From NCBI RefSeq assembly GCF_900114155.1, contig NZ_FOSC01000011.1:62001-126000 (forward strand): 64,000 bases of DNA, given 5' to 3'. The notes under the pieces were generated by a model. It saw only the letters and a list, made by a program, of their open reading frames with translations, ran no database searches and had not been told where the DNA came from. The translations under genes were made by a program, and so were the position numbers. Origin of the DNA: Marinobacter persicus. GTDB lineage: Bacteria > Pseudomonadota > Gammaproteobacteria > Pseudomonadales > Oleiphilaceae. Each line of letters starts with the position of its first letter. Position 1 is the first letter of the stretch. Shown here in pieces: positions 53,672 to 62,446 of this stretch.

Positions 53672-54637
53672 CTACTCGCCCAGCAACGCAGTGAGGCTGT
53701 CTGCGGACAGAATTTGCATAACCCACTCGTCCAGCTGGTCATCCGTCGCATTTTTCAGGCGCTGGTCGGCCCAATCAGGCAGTTCGCCGAACTTCAGGTT
53801 GATTTGCTTGCGAAGCATGGCCTCAACGCCTTCGTGGCGACCGCGTTGTTGCTCTTGCTTCGCCCAACTTTCCAGATTTTCTGCCAACATGTCTTTTTCC
53901 TCCAACAAGCTATTCAAACGGCCCAGATCAACGTCAGCACCAAGTCGCTGCAAATGCCGCTTAAGCCAGCGGGTGACGATTTTGTCTATCCGATGCTTAT
54001 GGGGATCAGCCTGGATAATAGCAACGATTCGATCGACAGCTTTCTGAAAGCCTTCATGCTTTTTTGAGGCCTTTTCAATACCGAACACCCCACTCAATGG
54101 GCTCTGGACCAATCCCAGTTGCTCGTCAGTATAGCGTGCTTCATCCACCAAATAATAACGGAGATGCGGCTGATACGACCGCAAGAATTCCGGTGGCTCC
54201 GGCGCGATCATCTCGTAGATATCCTGCCTGGCACGCCACGGCTTTGCGCCATTGTACAGAACAACCGGAAAGATCGGTGGCAGACCCTGCCCGGGATGAG
54301 CCTGCTTTGTTTTCAGCAGGTGATCATAAAAGCAGGCCACGTAATGCATCAGCCGGATGGGCATGGTGTGGTCTACGGTGGACTGAAACTCCAGCAGAAT
54401 ATACAAGAAGATCCGCTGGGTGGCACCATTACAGGTCACTTCCACTGACCAGACGACATCCTCGAATTTTTCTTCAAACAACGGCGTGATGTAGTTGCCG
54501 CTGTGATTCTTGAGGGTGCTGAAGTCCATCAACCCGGAAATTTCCGGCGGGGTAAAGCCCTCAAGCAGTTGCTGAACAAACTCCGGGTGGCTGAACAGCT
54601 CTTTGTAGCCGGTGTCGTGGTGATTGGTGCTGGGCAT
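53672..54637 (-). CDS. Rpn family recombination-promoting nuclease / putative transposase (transposase_31)
   Basis: Member of the RpnA-E/YhgA-like family with a PD-(D/E)XK nuclease fold. The N-terminal hallmark DTGYKELFSHPEFVQQLLEGFTPP is present, and the putative nuclease core includes VEVTCN...FLYILLEFQSTVD and a MPIRLMHYVACFY segment. The C-terminal part has a charged coiled region followed by a DUF4351-like tail (EAMLRKQINLKFGELPDWADQRL). At 321 residues it appears intact, with AGGAG before the ATG. Such genes are often strain-specific and multicopy; E. coli RpnA promotes RecA-independent recombination. I saw no terminal inverted repeats or target duplication around it. Confidence 0.85.
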   Translation of the reverse strand: MPSTNHHDTGYKELFSHPEFVQQLLEGFTPPEISGLMDFSTLKNHSGNYITPLFEEKFEDVVWSVEVTCNGATQRIFLYILLEFQSTVDHTMPIRLMHYVACFYDHLLKTKQAHPGQGLPPIFPVVLYNGAKPWRARQDIYEMIAPEPPEFLRSYQPHLRYYLVDEARYTDEQLGLVQSPLSGVFGIEKASKKHEGFQKAVDRIVAIIQADPHKHRIDKIVTRWLKRHLQRLGADVDLGRLNSLLEEKDMLAENLESWAKQEQQRGRHEGVEAMLRKQINLKFGELPDWADQRLKNATDDQLDEWVMQILSADSLTALLGE

Positions 54638-54690
54638 GGCTGCGCTCCTTGCTTGATGACGACACGTCCTGTGCCCTTTTTCTTACTCTC

Positions 54691-55551
54691 TCAGCTTTGG
54701 CCTGCCAATGCCAGCTGCAAGCGCCCTAACCCTGGGAGCAGCTCGATTAAGACAGCCGTGCTGACGCCCTTTCGCAGTTGATTGCGGAGCTCTTGCCAGC
54801 ATTCACCCATCGCCGCCTTCTCTGCCGCGCTTGTAATATTGACCACCGCAGATTCGGGCAACTGAATCGACTTCCCAGTCAGCCAGCTGACGCCCAACAA
54901 ATGCAAAAATGCCGTAACTGAGAGCGGCTCTTCCGGTGTTTTTGGTTCGGGCTGGTAGATACCCGCCAGGTAATAACCCTGTTCCGCCTTGCTGACGAGG
55001 TTCAGAAATACCGGCACTTGCTCCGCCAGCTTTGAAGCTTGCTGCATCAGGCACTCTGCATCACCGGCCTTCAGCTCAAACTCCACCTCGTGCAGGGGCA
55101 TAGCTTTTCCGCCACCGAGGATCTGGCCGGCATCAACGGCCACTTCAATTTCGTTATCGCCATCCTTGAGGATAATTTCCTGCCGCTGGAAGTTGGTTTC
55201 AAACGCCAGTTGAAGATCGCTCAAGTCCACCTGGTTGTGCAGCGGGGTTTGTTCCAGCAGCGACAAATCCAGTTCCGGACCGGTCAGATCCCACTCCCAT
55301 TCCTGGCGGTTATGGGCACCGTTCACAAACTCGCCACGGGTTTTCAGCGTCTGGATATAACGGTCACCCGCCTGGCGCACCCGTAACGCGGCTTTGGCCT
55401 GATTCAGCAAGGCGTTGGGCGTGTCGTAATAACGGTTTACCAGGGTTTTCCGGGCACCCTTTTGCGCTTCTGGCAGCGCCAGCAGCCAGTCCTGTGCCTG
55501 ACGTTGAGCCGGTTCCGAGAGAGTGAGTTTGATTTCAAGCTCTGTCGCCAT
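54691..55551 (-). CDS. CYTH domain protein, probable inorganic triphosphatase (YgiF-like)
   Basis: The 286-residue protein begins MATELEIKL, giving the ExExK metal-triphosphate motif at residues 4-8. Characteristic CYTH strands follow (YYDTPNALLNQAKAALRVRQAG, QTLKTRGEFVNGAHNRQEWEW, EVEFELKAG). In E. coli YgiF the CYTH domain is followed by a CHAD domain; here only about 80 residues remain after the CYTH fold, so the CHAD part is absent or much reduced. YgiF is an inorganic triphosphatase and lies next to glnE in E. coli, which fits the neighbourhood here. AGGAGG precedes the ATG at 55551; the longer frame to 55593 overlaps a terminator and is rejected. Confidence 0.88.
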   Translation of the reverse strand: MATELEIKLTLSEPAQRQAQDWLLALPEAQKGARKTLVNRYYDTPNALLNQAKAALRVRQAGDRYIQTLKTRGEFVNGAHNRQEWEWDLTGPELDLSLLEQTPLHNQVDLSDLQLAFETNFQRQEIILKDGDNEIEVAVDAGQILGGGKAMPLHEVEFELKAGDAECLMQQASKLAEQVPVFLNLVSKAEQGYYLAGIYQPEPKTPEEPLSVTAFLHLLGVSWLTGKSIQLPESAVVNITSAAEKAAMGECWQELRNQLRKGVSTAVLIELLPGLGRLQLALAGQS

Positions 55552-55589
55552 GGGAGACCTCCTGAGCAGAAAGGAGTGAACTATAAACG

Positions 55590-55623
55590 ACAAAAGCCGG
55601 TGACCTGAGTCACCGGCTTTTGT
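55590..55623 (-). terminator. Terminator downstream of the porin gene
   Basis: Perfect 15-base stem ACAAAAGCCGGTGAC (55590-55604) with its complement at 55609-55623, loop CTGA. It lies 35 bases after the porin stop and about 40 bases before the CYTH start, so it separates the two transcripts. The stem includes A4/T4 ends. Confidence 0.9.
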
Positions 55624-55657
55624 TACTACAATACTACGTGATTAGCCGATTGGCTGA

Positions 55658-56707
55658 TCAGAAGTAGTATACGGCGCCAACGGCTGCGACAGTTTGCTCG
55701 TCTGAGTAATCTGTGGCGTTTGCGGCACCCTTATACTCGTACACATCATCACCACCACCGAAGTAGCCTTCGGCGTAGATGTACATGTTGTCAGACAGGT
55801 TATGAAGCGCCTGCAGAGTAACGGTATCCCGATCAAGATCGCCTTCGCCTTGACGGGTGAATTCTTTATCGTACTGAGCCAGCTCGTAGGATATAGCAAA
55901 CTGGTTCTTGCCCAGAGTGTAACCAGCGAACAGGCCGAACTGATCTACAACATCTTTACGGGTCTGGTACTGACCGGTAAGGCGCAGATCGCCCAGAGTA
56001 TAGCTGGCACGCAGGCCGTAGGTGTTCTCATTGTTAAAGCTGGGCTTATCATCGTCCTTGGAATATTGAGTGTCTCCGTCATTGGAATCCATGGCAACAG
56101 CCAGCTCAAGCGCGTCTACACTGTAGGTAGCGGCCAGCTGGTAAGGGTAGGATTTTTCACTTTGGACGGTGTCACCGGTGTCATTTTCCCATTCTTCACC
56201 GTCACCATTAAATTGAACCGCAGCGTGCAGCTGGAAGCCACCAAAGCCGGGAGTCGAGTACTGAATCAGATCACCTTCGCCAGTGTCGTATGAACCGGCA
56301 ATGTTCGGAGAACCCAGCTCATAGTAGTTGTAAATTTCATCAATGACACGCTCGTAAGTTGAATCGTCTGAACCAACCCAAATCGTACCGAAGCGATCGC
56401 TCCTTACACCAATATAGGCTTCATCAAACTGGTCCAGGCCATTGTTGTTACTTTTGTCATCGGCGTCAAACTCCAGCTCAGCTTTGAAGAAGCCGCTCAG
56501 GCCCGGAGCAATCTCGTGGTCGTGCTTTACGCCGAGGGTGGAACCATTGTCCGCATGCTCAACGTCAGAGGGACCGCCATCGATGTCGGAATGAGTAATT
56601 ACATACTGAATGTTACCGTAAACAGTCGGCAGGTTGCTTTCCTGGGCAAAAGCAGCGCCAGAGAAGGATGCAGCTGCGATAGCAGAAGCAAGAATTGTCT
56701 TTTTCAT
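55658..56707 (-). CDS. Gram-negative general porin
   Basis: Outer-membrane trimeric beta-barrel porin of the OmpC/PorA-like Gram-negative porin superfamily. The 349-residue precursor has a signal peptide cleaved after residue 21 (GAAFA, then QESN), alternating amphipathic strands throughout, and the C-terminal aromatic signature ending in VYYF that is needed for barrel insertion. The mature protein is very acidic (many Asp and Glu), typical of marine bacteria. GGAAG lies before the ATG. Pore selectivity cannot be judged from sequence alone. Confidence 0.92.
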   Translation of the reverse strand: MKKTILASAIAAASFSGAAFAQESNLPTVYGNIQYVITHSDIDGGPSDVEHADNGSTLGVKHDHEIAPGLSGFFKAELEFDADDKSNNNGLDQFDEAYIGVRSDRFGTIWVGSDDSTYERVIDEIYNYYELGSPNIAGSYDTGEGDLIQYSTPGFGGFQLHAAVQFNGDGEEWENDTGDTVQSEKSYPYQLAATYSVDALELAVAMDSNDGDTQYSKDDDKPSFNNENTYGLRASYTLGDLRLTGQYQTRKDVVDQFGLFAGYTLGKNQFAISYELAQYDKEFTRQGEGDLDRDTVTLQALHNLSDNMYIYAEGYFGGGDDVYEYKGAANATDYSDEQTVAAVGAVYYF

Positions 56708-57212
56708 GTTGCGTCTTCCTATTTGTGTTAACTCAGATTTTCGACGGGCTCAGATCCCGATTTTTCATGGCAGCTCCAGCATTGCTGGCCCTGCCGGATT
56801 GCTCGATCGGCATGGCTTGCCGTAACAAGGCCGACATTTCTTGTTGTTCTTGTCCGACTGGGCATTGCCGAGTCTTTTCTCTCAACCACCTACAACGCCT
56901 TCTTAAAGCGCTGTATGATTGTCCCGTTTTAATACATTACCTGTGCATTTGCAAATATTTAATGGCGATTTTTTAGCCTTCCTTGCACGGTCACAGGTCT
57001 GATTTATGCCAGCCAAACCTTGCAGTTTTATGACAGTGCCGACACTTCCTGGCACCTAAACCAACAAGTTCGGGGCCAACGCAAAAAAAGTCGCTTTTAT
57101 TCAAACACCTGCGCCGTTAGGCACAGCTGGATATCCATAAAAGCCACTGACCAGCGCTGAATATACGCACTCTTATAAGGCAGCGAAGCCACCTGTGTCA
57201 CTTTTTCGCGCA
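56708..57212. promoter_or_regulatory. 505-base non-coding region upstream of the porin gene
   Basis: Contains no credible gene on either strand. It must hold the porin promoter and a long leader or regulatory zone. An AT-rich part (about 56925-56980) includes the perfect palindrome ATTTGCAAAT (56947-56956), a possible regulator site about 240 bases upstream of the porin ATG. The right part (57000-57200) belongs to the 3' side of dtd; I see no obvious terminator hairpin there. Confidence 0.4.
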
Positions 57213-57671
57213 TCAACTGCGCTTCCCGCCCGTGTCCAGCATGAAGGTGACCGGCCCATCATTGAGTAACGAGACTTTCATGTCGGCACCGAACTCACCC
57301 TCGCCCATACGGCCTGCGCCCAGCGTGGCTCTCGCTTCTGCAACAAAATCCAGATACAGCTGTTTTGCCTTGTCAGGCGCAGCGGCCAGGGAAAACCCCG
57401 GACGAGTGCCGGAACTGGTATCTGCAGCGAGGGTGAACTGGGGAACAACCAGCAATGAGCCGCCGGCGTCCTGAACATTAACGTTCATTCGGCCCTGCTC
57501 ATCAGGGAATACGCGATAGGTGAGAATCTTTTGGCACAGTTCCTTTGCCTCTTTGACGGTATCGTTTTTTTCGACACCCAACAGCAACAGCAGCCCAGGG
57601 CCAATAGCGGAAATCTGCTGGCCATCTACCGCCACACTGGCGTGAATTACGCGCTGGATCAGTCCTTTCAT
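57213..57671 (-). CDS. dtd: D-aminoacyl-tRNA deacylase Dtd
   Basis: Removes D-amino acids wrongly attached to tRNA. The 152-residue protein begins [15 protein letters not shown] and contains [11 protein letters not shown], the active-site block [19 protein letters not shown] (SQFTL in most homologues; Ser is replaced by Pro here) and the cross-subunit motif [11 protein letters not shown] (Gly-cisPro). The length fits, with a few extra C-terminal residues. It lies downstream of typA on the same strand, separated by repeats. Confidence 0.95.
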   Translation of the reverse strand: MKGLIQRVIHASVAVDGQQISAIGPGLLLLLGVEKNDTVKEAKELCQKILTYRVFPDEQGRMNVNVQDAGGSLLVVPQFTLAADTSSGTRPGFSLAAAPDKAKQLYLDFVAEARATLGAGRMGEGEFGADMKVSLLNDGPVTFMLDTGGKRS

Positions 57672-57725
57672 CTGGCTCCGGAGGGATTAATACCGGGTTG
57701 CACATAATTAACCGCGGGAGAGTGT

Positions 57726-57757
57726 ATAACCAGTGGTTGTAGGGCGCAACCAGTTAT
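57726..57757. repeat. Imperfect inverted repeat in the dtd/typA spacer
   Basis: ATAAC-CAG-TGGTTG (57726-57739) pairs with CAACCAGTTAT (57747-57757) apart from a CAG bulge; the loop includes TAGGG. It could be a dispersed intergenic element. No copy elsewhere in this window was noticed. Confidence 0.4.
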
Positions 57758-57769
57758 AGGGACATTTAC

Positions 57770-57811
57770 TTCCCCCTCTCCCCCGGCCCCTCTCCCGCAA
57801 GTGGAGAGGGG
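57770..57811. repeat. GC-rich hairpin repeat (CCCTCTCC type) in the dtd/typA spacer
   Basis: Perfect 9-base arms CCCCTCTCC/GGAGAGGGG (57787-57795 with 57803-57811) with a CGCAAGT loop, preceded by a direct repeat of the CCCCTCTCC unit near 57773. Similar CCCTCTCCC...GGGAGAGGG intergenic elements are common in proteobacteria. It may act as a terminator-like or mRNA-stabilising structure 13 bases after typA; there is no T-tract. Confidence 0.6.
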
Positions 57812-57823
57812 AGGCAGCAGCTT

Positions 57824-59644
57824 TTAACCTTTCTTCGCGCGCTTGCGCTCGTTTTCGGTCAGCAGCTTCTTGCGCAGGCGGATGGATTTCGGCGTTACTT
57901 CCACCAGCTCGTCGTCGTCGATGAACTCAAGCGCCTGCTCCAGGGTGTGCTTGATCGGCGGAACCAGACCAATCACCTCGTCCTTGCCGGACGCACGCAT
58001 GTTATCCAGCTTCTTGGCCTTGGTGGGGTTGATCACGATGTCGCTGTCGCGGCTGTGAATGCCACACAGCTGGCCTTCGTAAATCTCGTCACCCGGCGCC
58101 AGGAACAGCTTGCCACGGCTCTGCAGGGTTTCCAGCGAGTAGGTCATCGCGGTGCCCTTGGCCATGGAAATCAGCACGCCGTTCTGGCGGCTGCCCATGG
58201 CACCTTCTTTGACCGGACCGTAATGGCTGAAGGTGGACGTCAGGATACCAGTGCCTGAGGTCATGGTCAGGAAGGTGTTACGGAAACCAATCAGACCACG
58301 GGCCGGAATGGTGTAGTCCAGGCGAATACGGCCTTTGCCATCCGGGATCATGTTGGTCATGTCGCCCTTGCGCAGACCCAGTTGCTCCATAACGGGGCCC
58401 TGGTGCTGCTCTTCGATGTCGACGATCACATTTTCGTACGGCTCCTGCTTCACGCCGTCGATTTCGCGAATCACCACTTCCGGGCGACCAACCGCCAGCT
58501 CGAAGTTTTCACGGCGCATATTTTCGATCAGAACGGACAGATGCAGCTCACCACGGCCGGAGACCTTGAACTTGTCAGCGGACTCGCCCTGCTCCACACG
58601 CAGTGCCACGTTGTGCAGCAGTTCCTTCTCCAGACGCTCCTTGATGTTGCGGCTGGTCACGTACTTGCCTTCCTTGCCGGCAAACGGGGAATCGTTTACC
58701 TGGAAGGTCATGGATACGGTAGGCTCGTCGACAGTCAGTGCCGGCAGGGCTTCCACATTATTGGGATCGCACAGGGTATCGGAGATGAATAGCTCGTCCA
58801 GGCCGCTGATACAGACAATGTCGCCGGCCTGGGCTTCGTCCACTTCCACCCGCTGAAGGCCGGAATGGCCCATGATTTTCAGAATACGGCCGTTGCGCTT
58901 TTTGCCTTCGGTATCAATAGCAGTGATCGGCGTATTGGTCTTCACCTTGCCGCGCATGATCCGGCCGATGCCGATTACACCCAGGAAGCTGTTGTAGTCC
59001 AGCTGGGAGATCTGCATCTGGAACGGGCCGTCCGGGTCTACGTCCGGGGCCGGCACGTGGTCGACAATTGCCTGGAAGACGGCATCCATGTTGTCGTCCA
59101 TTTCTTCGTGTTCCATGCCGGCGATACCGTTCAGGGCGCTGGCGTAGACAATCGGGAAATCCAACTGCTCATCGGTGGCGCCAAGGTTATCGAACAGGTC
59201 AAACACCTGATCCACCACCCAGTCCGGGCGGGCACCCGGGCGGTCAATCTTGTTCACAACCACGATCGGGCGCAGGCCGGCGTCGAAGGCTTTCTGGGTG
59301 ACAAAACGAGTCTGCGGCATGGGGCCATCAATGGAATCGACCACCAGCAGCACACTGTCAACCATGCTCATCACCCGCTCCACTTCGCCGCCGAAATCTG
59401 CGTGGCCCGGGGTGTCAACAATATTGATGTCGTAGTCTTTCCATTTCAGGGCCGTATTTTTGGCCAGGATGGTGATGCCACGTTCTTTTTCCTGGTCGTT
59501 GGAGTCCATCACCCGCTCGTTTTCGAGCTCTTTGCGATCAAGGGTACCGGACTGGCGCAACAACTGGTCAACCAGGGTCGTTTTACCATGGTCTACGTGC
59601 GCGATAATGGCTACGTTTCTGAGCTTGCTGATATCATTCGACAT
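57824..59644 (-). CDS. typA: Ribosome-associated GTPase TypA/BipA
   Basis: Translational GTPase involved in 50S assembly and stress adaptation. The 606-residue protein has the G domain at the N-terminus ([38 protein letters not shown]), then EF-G-like domains and the BipA-specific C-terminal domain ([19 protein letters not shown]). The C-terminus is basic ([16 protein letters not shown]). Size and motifs are standard. It diverges from glnA, as in enterics, where bipA and glnA are also neighbours. Confidence 0.98.
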   Translation of the reverse strand: MSNDISKLRNVAIIAHVDHGKTTLVDQLLRQSGTLDRKELENERVMDSNDQEKERGITILAKNTALKWKDYDINIVDTPGHADFGGEVERVMSMVDSVLLVVDSIDGPMPQTRFVTQKAFDAGLRPIVVVNKIDRPGARPDWVVDQVFDLFDNLGATDEQLDFPIVYASALNGIAGMEHEEMDDNMDAVFQAIVDHVPAPDVDPDGPFQMQISQLDYNSFLGVIGIGRIMRGKVKTNTPITAIDTEGKKRNGRILKIMGHSGLQRVEVDEAQAGDIVCISGLDELFISDTLCDPNNVEALPALTVDEPTVSMTFQVNDSPFAGKEGKYVTSRNIKERLEKELLHNVALRVEQGESADKFKVSGRGELHLSVLIENMRRENFELAVGRPEVVIREIDGVKQEPYENVIVDIEEQHQGPVMEQLGLRKGDMTNMIPDGKGRIRLDYTIPARGLIGFRNTFLTMTSGTGILTSTFSHYGPVKEGAMGSRQNGVLISMAKGTAMTYSLETLQSRGKLFLAPGDEIYEGQLCGIHSRDSDIVINPTKAKKLDNMRASGKDEVIGLVPPIKHTLEQALEFIDDDELVEVTPKSIRLRKKLLTENERKRAKKG

Positions 59645-59856
59645 ATAAGAGAGTTCACTTCATTAAAAATAGAGCTTTGTACAAATGCGGGTACACAACT
59701 CAAAATGTGCTGTCGGCCTGAAGGCCTTGGCATGAAAATAAGGGGTGCGAGATTGTACACGGTTTAATCTGTCAGTTATATGACTTTCTCGTGTCGGGGA
59801 CGCAAGCCGCACAATCCAGGGCCTCCCGCACTGTTATCAGGCAGCCAGCCGGAAAA

Positions 59857-59873
59857 TGCACCAAGTTAGTGCG
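59857..59873. promoter_or_regulatory. NtrC-like box 1 upstream of glnA
   Basis: TGCACCAAGTTAGTGCG matches the NtrC consensus TGCACCA-N3-TGGTGCA except at two positions of the right half. It is centred about 133 bases upstream of the predicted sigma-54 start point and overlaps box 2 by four bases. Confidence 0.55.
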
Positions 59874-59886
59874 CCATTCTGGTGCA
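59870..59886. promoter_or_regulatory. NtrC box 2 (enhancer) upstream of glnA
   Basis: TGCGCCATTCTGGTGCA matches the NtrC consensus with one mismatch. It is centred about 120 bases upstream of the predicted sigma-54 start point, the usual enhancer distance. Confidence 0.75.
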
Positions 59887-59942
59887 AAAGGATAGCGAAA
59901 TACACATTAATACGAACCGCTCACGCACCAAACCCTTGCAGT

Positions 59943-59959
59943 TGCGCCCTTCTGGCGCA
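59943..59959. promoter_or_regulatory. NtrC-like box 3 near the glnA promoter
   Basis: TGCGCCCTTCTGGCGCA has perfectly symmetric TGCGCC/GGCGCA arms with a 5-base centre and three differences from the NtrC consensus. It lies about 47 bases upstream of the predicted start point, so it could be a low-affinity governor-like site. Confidence 0.5.
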
Positions 59960-59971
59960 GTTAACCAAAAC

Positions 59972-59987
59972 TGGCAAGGGGCTTGCA
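59972..59987 (+). promoter_or_regulatory. Sigma-54 (RpoN) promoter of glnA
   Basis: TGGCAAGGGGCTTGCA has the invariant GG (59973-59974) and GC (59985-59986) exactly 10 bases apart, as in the TGGCAC-N5-TTGC consensus. The start point is expected near 59998, leaving a leader of about 120 bases. NtrC boxes lie upstream. Confidence 0.88.
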
Positions 59988-60118
59988 GCATCATTTACAG
60001 CTGTATTTGAAAGGTAAGGGCAAACCGCTTCTGGTAAGCTGCCTTTACCTGCAAAAGATCGAGCCACCAGCGCAACGATCCGGCACAACGAACACGCAAA
60101 TAAAACGGAGCATGCACA

Positions 60119-61522
60119 ATGTCCAAGACTATTGATCTGATCAACGAACACGAAGTGAAATGGGTTGATATGCGCTTTACCGACAGTCGCGGTAAAGAGC
60201 AGCACGTGACTCTGCCCGCCAGCGAAGTAGACGAGGATTTCTTCGCCGACGGCAAGATGTTCGACGGTTCTTCCATTGCCGGCTGGAAAGGCATTAACGA
60301 ATCCGACATGATCCTGATGCCGATCGACGAGACTTCCGTGCTGGACCCGTTCACCGAAGAAACCACCGTCAACATCACTTGCGACATTGTCGAGCCGACC
60401 ACCATGCAGGGTTACGAGCGTGACCCGCGCTCCGTGGCTAAGCGTGCCGAGGAATACCTGAAGTCTACCGGCATCGCCAACGGCGCTCTGTTCGGCCCGG
60501 AACCGGAATTCTTCGTGTTCGATTCCGTGAAATGGAACGTCGACATGCAGGGTGCGATGTACCACATCCACTCCGAGGAAGCCGCCTGGGTTTCCGGTGA
60601 AGACTTCGACCGCAACAACATCGGCCACCGTCCGGGTGTTAAAGGCGGTTACTTCCCGGTTCCGCCGGTAGACAGCCTGCATGACCTGCGTGGCGCCATG
60701 TGCGCCGCCATGGAATCCATGGGTCTGGAAATCGAAGTACACCACCACGAAGTGGGTACCGCCGGCCAGTGTGAAATCGGCGTAGGCGCCAACACCCTGA
60801 CCCGCAAGGCTGACGAAGTTCAGATCCTGAAATACTGTGTGCACAACGTGGCTCACGCCTACGGCAAGACCGCCACTTTCATGCCCAAGCCTGTGGTTGG
60901 CGATAACGGTTCCGGCATGCACGTACACATGTCCCTGAACAAAGACGGCAACAACCTGTTCGCTGGCGACGGCTATGCTGGCCTGAGCGAAATGGCCCTG
61001 TACTACATTGGCGGCATCATCAAGCACGCCAAGGCGATCAACGCCTTCACCAACGCCTCCACCAACAGCTACAAGCGACTGGTTCCGGGCTTTGAAGCAC
61101 CGGTTATGCTGGCCTACTCCGCCCGTAACCGCTCCGCTTCCATCCGCATCCCGTACGTGAACAGCCCGAAGGCCCGCCGCGTGGAAGTTCGTTTCCCGGA
61201 TGCCTCCGCCAACCCGTACCTGGCATTCGCGGCACTGATGATGGCCGGCCTTGACGGTATCCAGAACAAGATCCACCCGGGCGATGCCATGGACAAGGAT
61301 CTGTATGACCTGCCGAAGGAAGAAGCGCTGAACATCCCGCAAGTGGCCACCACCCTGCAGGAAGCACTGGAAGCTCTGAAAGAAGACCACGAGTTCCTGA
61401 CCCGCGGCGGCGTGTTCACCGAAGACATGATTGCCGGTTACATCGAGCTGAAACAGGGCGAAGTAGAGAAACTGAACATGACCACTCACCCGGTCGAGTT
61501 CGATCTGTACTACTCCTGCTGA
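60119..61522 (+). CDS. glnA: Glutamine synthetase type I (GSI-beta)
   Basis: Makes glutamine from glutamate, ammonia and ATP as a dodecamer. The 467-residue protein has [18 protein letters not shown], the metal and substrate motifs [10 protein letters not shown] and [14 protein letters not shown], and NRSASIRIP. The adenylylation site Tyr396 lies in DLYDLPKEE; GlnE, which modifies it, is encoded at 49493. The gene has a sigma-54 promoter with NtrC boxes and a strong terminator, so it is probably mostly monocistronic. Confidence 0.99.
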   Translation: MSKTIDLINEHEVKWVDMRFTDSRGKEQHVTLPASEVDEDFFADGKMFDGSSIAGWKGINESDMILMPIDETSVLDPFTEETTVNITCDIVEPTTMQGYERDPRSVAKRAEEYLKSTGIANGALFGPEPEFFVFDSVKWNVDMQGAMYHIHSEEAAWVSGEDFDRNNIGHRPGVKGGYFPVPPVDSLHDLRGAMCAAMESMGLEIEVHHHEVGTAGQCEIGVGANTLTRKADEVQILKYCVHNVAHAYGKTATFMPKPVVGDNGSGMHVHMSLNKDGNNLFAGDGYAGLSEMALYYIGGIIKHAKAINAFTNASTNSYKRLVPGFEAPVMLAYSARNRSASIRIPYVNSPKARRVEVRFPDASANPYLAFAALMMAGLDGIQNKIHPGDAMDKDLYDLPKEEALNIPQVATTLQEALEALKEDHEFLTRGGVFTEDMIAGYIELKQGEVEKLNMTTHPVEFDLYYSC

Positions 61523-61564
61523 TCGACCCGAAGCCAGGCACCGCCAGCCGGTGCCGCTTCCCTC

Positions 61565-61592
61565 AAGCCCCGCCAGGTGCGGGGCTTTTTTT
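61565..61592 (+). terminator. Rho-independent terminator of glnA
   Basis: Stem AAGCCCCGC/GCGGGGCTT (61565-61573 with 61579-61587), loop CAGGT, followed by a run of T. It lies 43 bases after the glnA stop. Confidence 0.92.
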
Positions 61593-61691
61593 GGTTAACC
61601 AGCTGTAACCTGCCCGTTTTCCCCACACGTTGCATTGGCAGCGAGGCCCGTCGATAATCCGGTTTTAAAGGACTGAAAACAGGTTATCGGA

Positions 61692-62225
61692 ATGAAAGCA
61701 CCCCTTGTACATGCAACGGCACTTGCAGCCGGCGTTCTACTACTTGCCACCACCGTCCAGGCGGAGGTTTACAGACATGTGGACGAACATGGCAACGTAA
61801 CCTTCTCGGACGAGCCGATGGATGGCGGCGAAACCGTGGATGTGAAACCGGTAACCACCATTACCCTGCCCAAACCCGAAGCCGTTCAGGAGCCCGACAC
61901 CCTGCGCAAACAGGTGGAGGAAATAGGCGCGGCCTACGAAAGCGTAGCCCTCACCTATCCGGAAAATAACCAGGCATTTCATAGCGGCAACGGCAACGTG
62001 ACCTTTGAAATCAGCAGCTCACCGGGCTTGCAGGACGGTCACCAATACGAGGTAACCCTGGACGGCCAGCCGGTGGGGCAAACCACCACCAGCCAACTGA
62101 CGGTTGAAAACATTTTCCGTGGCACCCACGAGGCCGGTGTACACATTGTTGATGAGAACGGCGTTCAGGTGAAAACCGGTGCTCCCGTGACGTTTACTGT
62201 GCACCGGCCGACGGTGAATAACTAA
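61692..62225 (+). CDS. DUF4124 domain-containing secreted protein
   Basis: Unknown function. The 177-residue protein has a signal peptide (cleavage after residue 24, TTVQA then EVYRHVDEHG) and the DUF4124 motif EVYRHVDEHGNVTFSDEP (residues 25-42). A Pro/Val linker follows, then a beta-rich C-terminal domain (about 75-175, with ALTYPENNQAFHSGNGNVTFEI), probably immunoglobulin-like. It is likely periplasmic. It sits between glnA and ntrBC; I recall a similar gene in that position in pseudomonads, so the placement seems conserved, although no link to nitrogen is evident from the sequence. Start ATG at 61692. Confidence 0.85.
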   Translation: MKAPLVHATALAAGVLLLATTVQAEVYRHVDEHGNVTFSDEPMDGGETVDVKPVTTITLPKPEAVQEPDTLRKQVEEIGAAYESVALTYPENNQAFHSGNGNVTFEISSSPGLQDGHQYEVTLDGQPVGQTTTSQLTVENIFRGTHEAGVHIVDENGVQVKTGAPVTFTVHRPTVNN

Positions 62226-62227
62226 AC

Positions 62228-62244
62228 CGCACCACTTTAGTGCA
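62228..62244. promoter_or_regulatory. NtrC-like box upstream of glnL (ntrB)
   Basis: CGCACCACTTTAGTGCA matches the consensus TGCACCA-N3-TGGTGCA at all but two defined positions. It lies in the intergenic region about 200 bases before the glnL start and suggests autoregulation of ntrBC. Confidence 0.55.
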
Positions 62245-62446
62245 TTCGCACCAGCATAAGGCCATACTCTGGGCAGCGAAGGGGCAAATGCCCGGCTGCC
62301 TGTAGCGCCCCAATATCCCCTGCACCAACCTACAGCGCCGTCCTGCCCCGCCAGGCGGCGTTTGCCCGTCTGTGATTCACGGCTCTTCCACTTTTCGCCA
62401 AAACTGGTTCGCTTCTTGCAGAACCAGAACAGCGCAGGAACGACCC

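Noticed and set aside
59925..59941. Fourth NtrC-like site CGCACCAAACCCTTGCA upstream of glnA
   Set aside because: Only the left half matches; four mismatches to the consensus.
59921..61489. Long minus-strand open frame of 522 codons opposite glnA
   Set aside because: Antisense shadow of glnA; rich in His, Val and Gly with no family resemblance.
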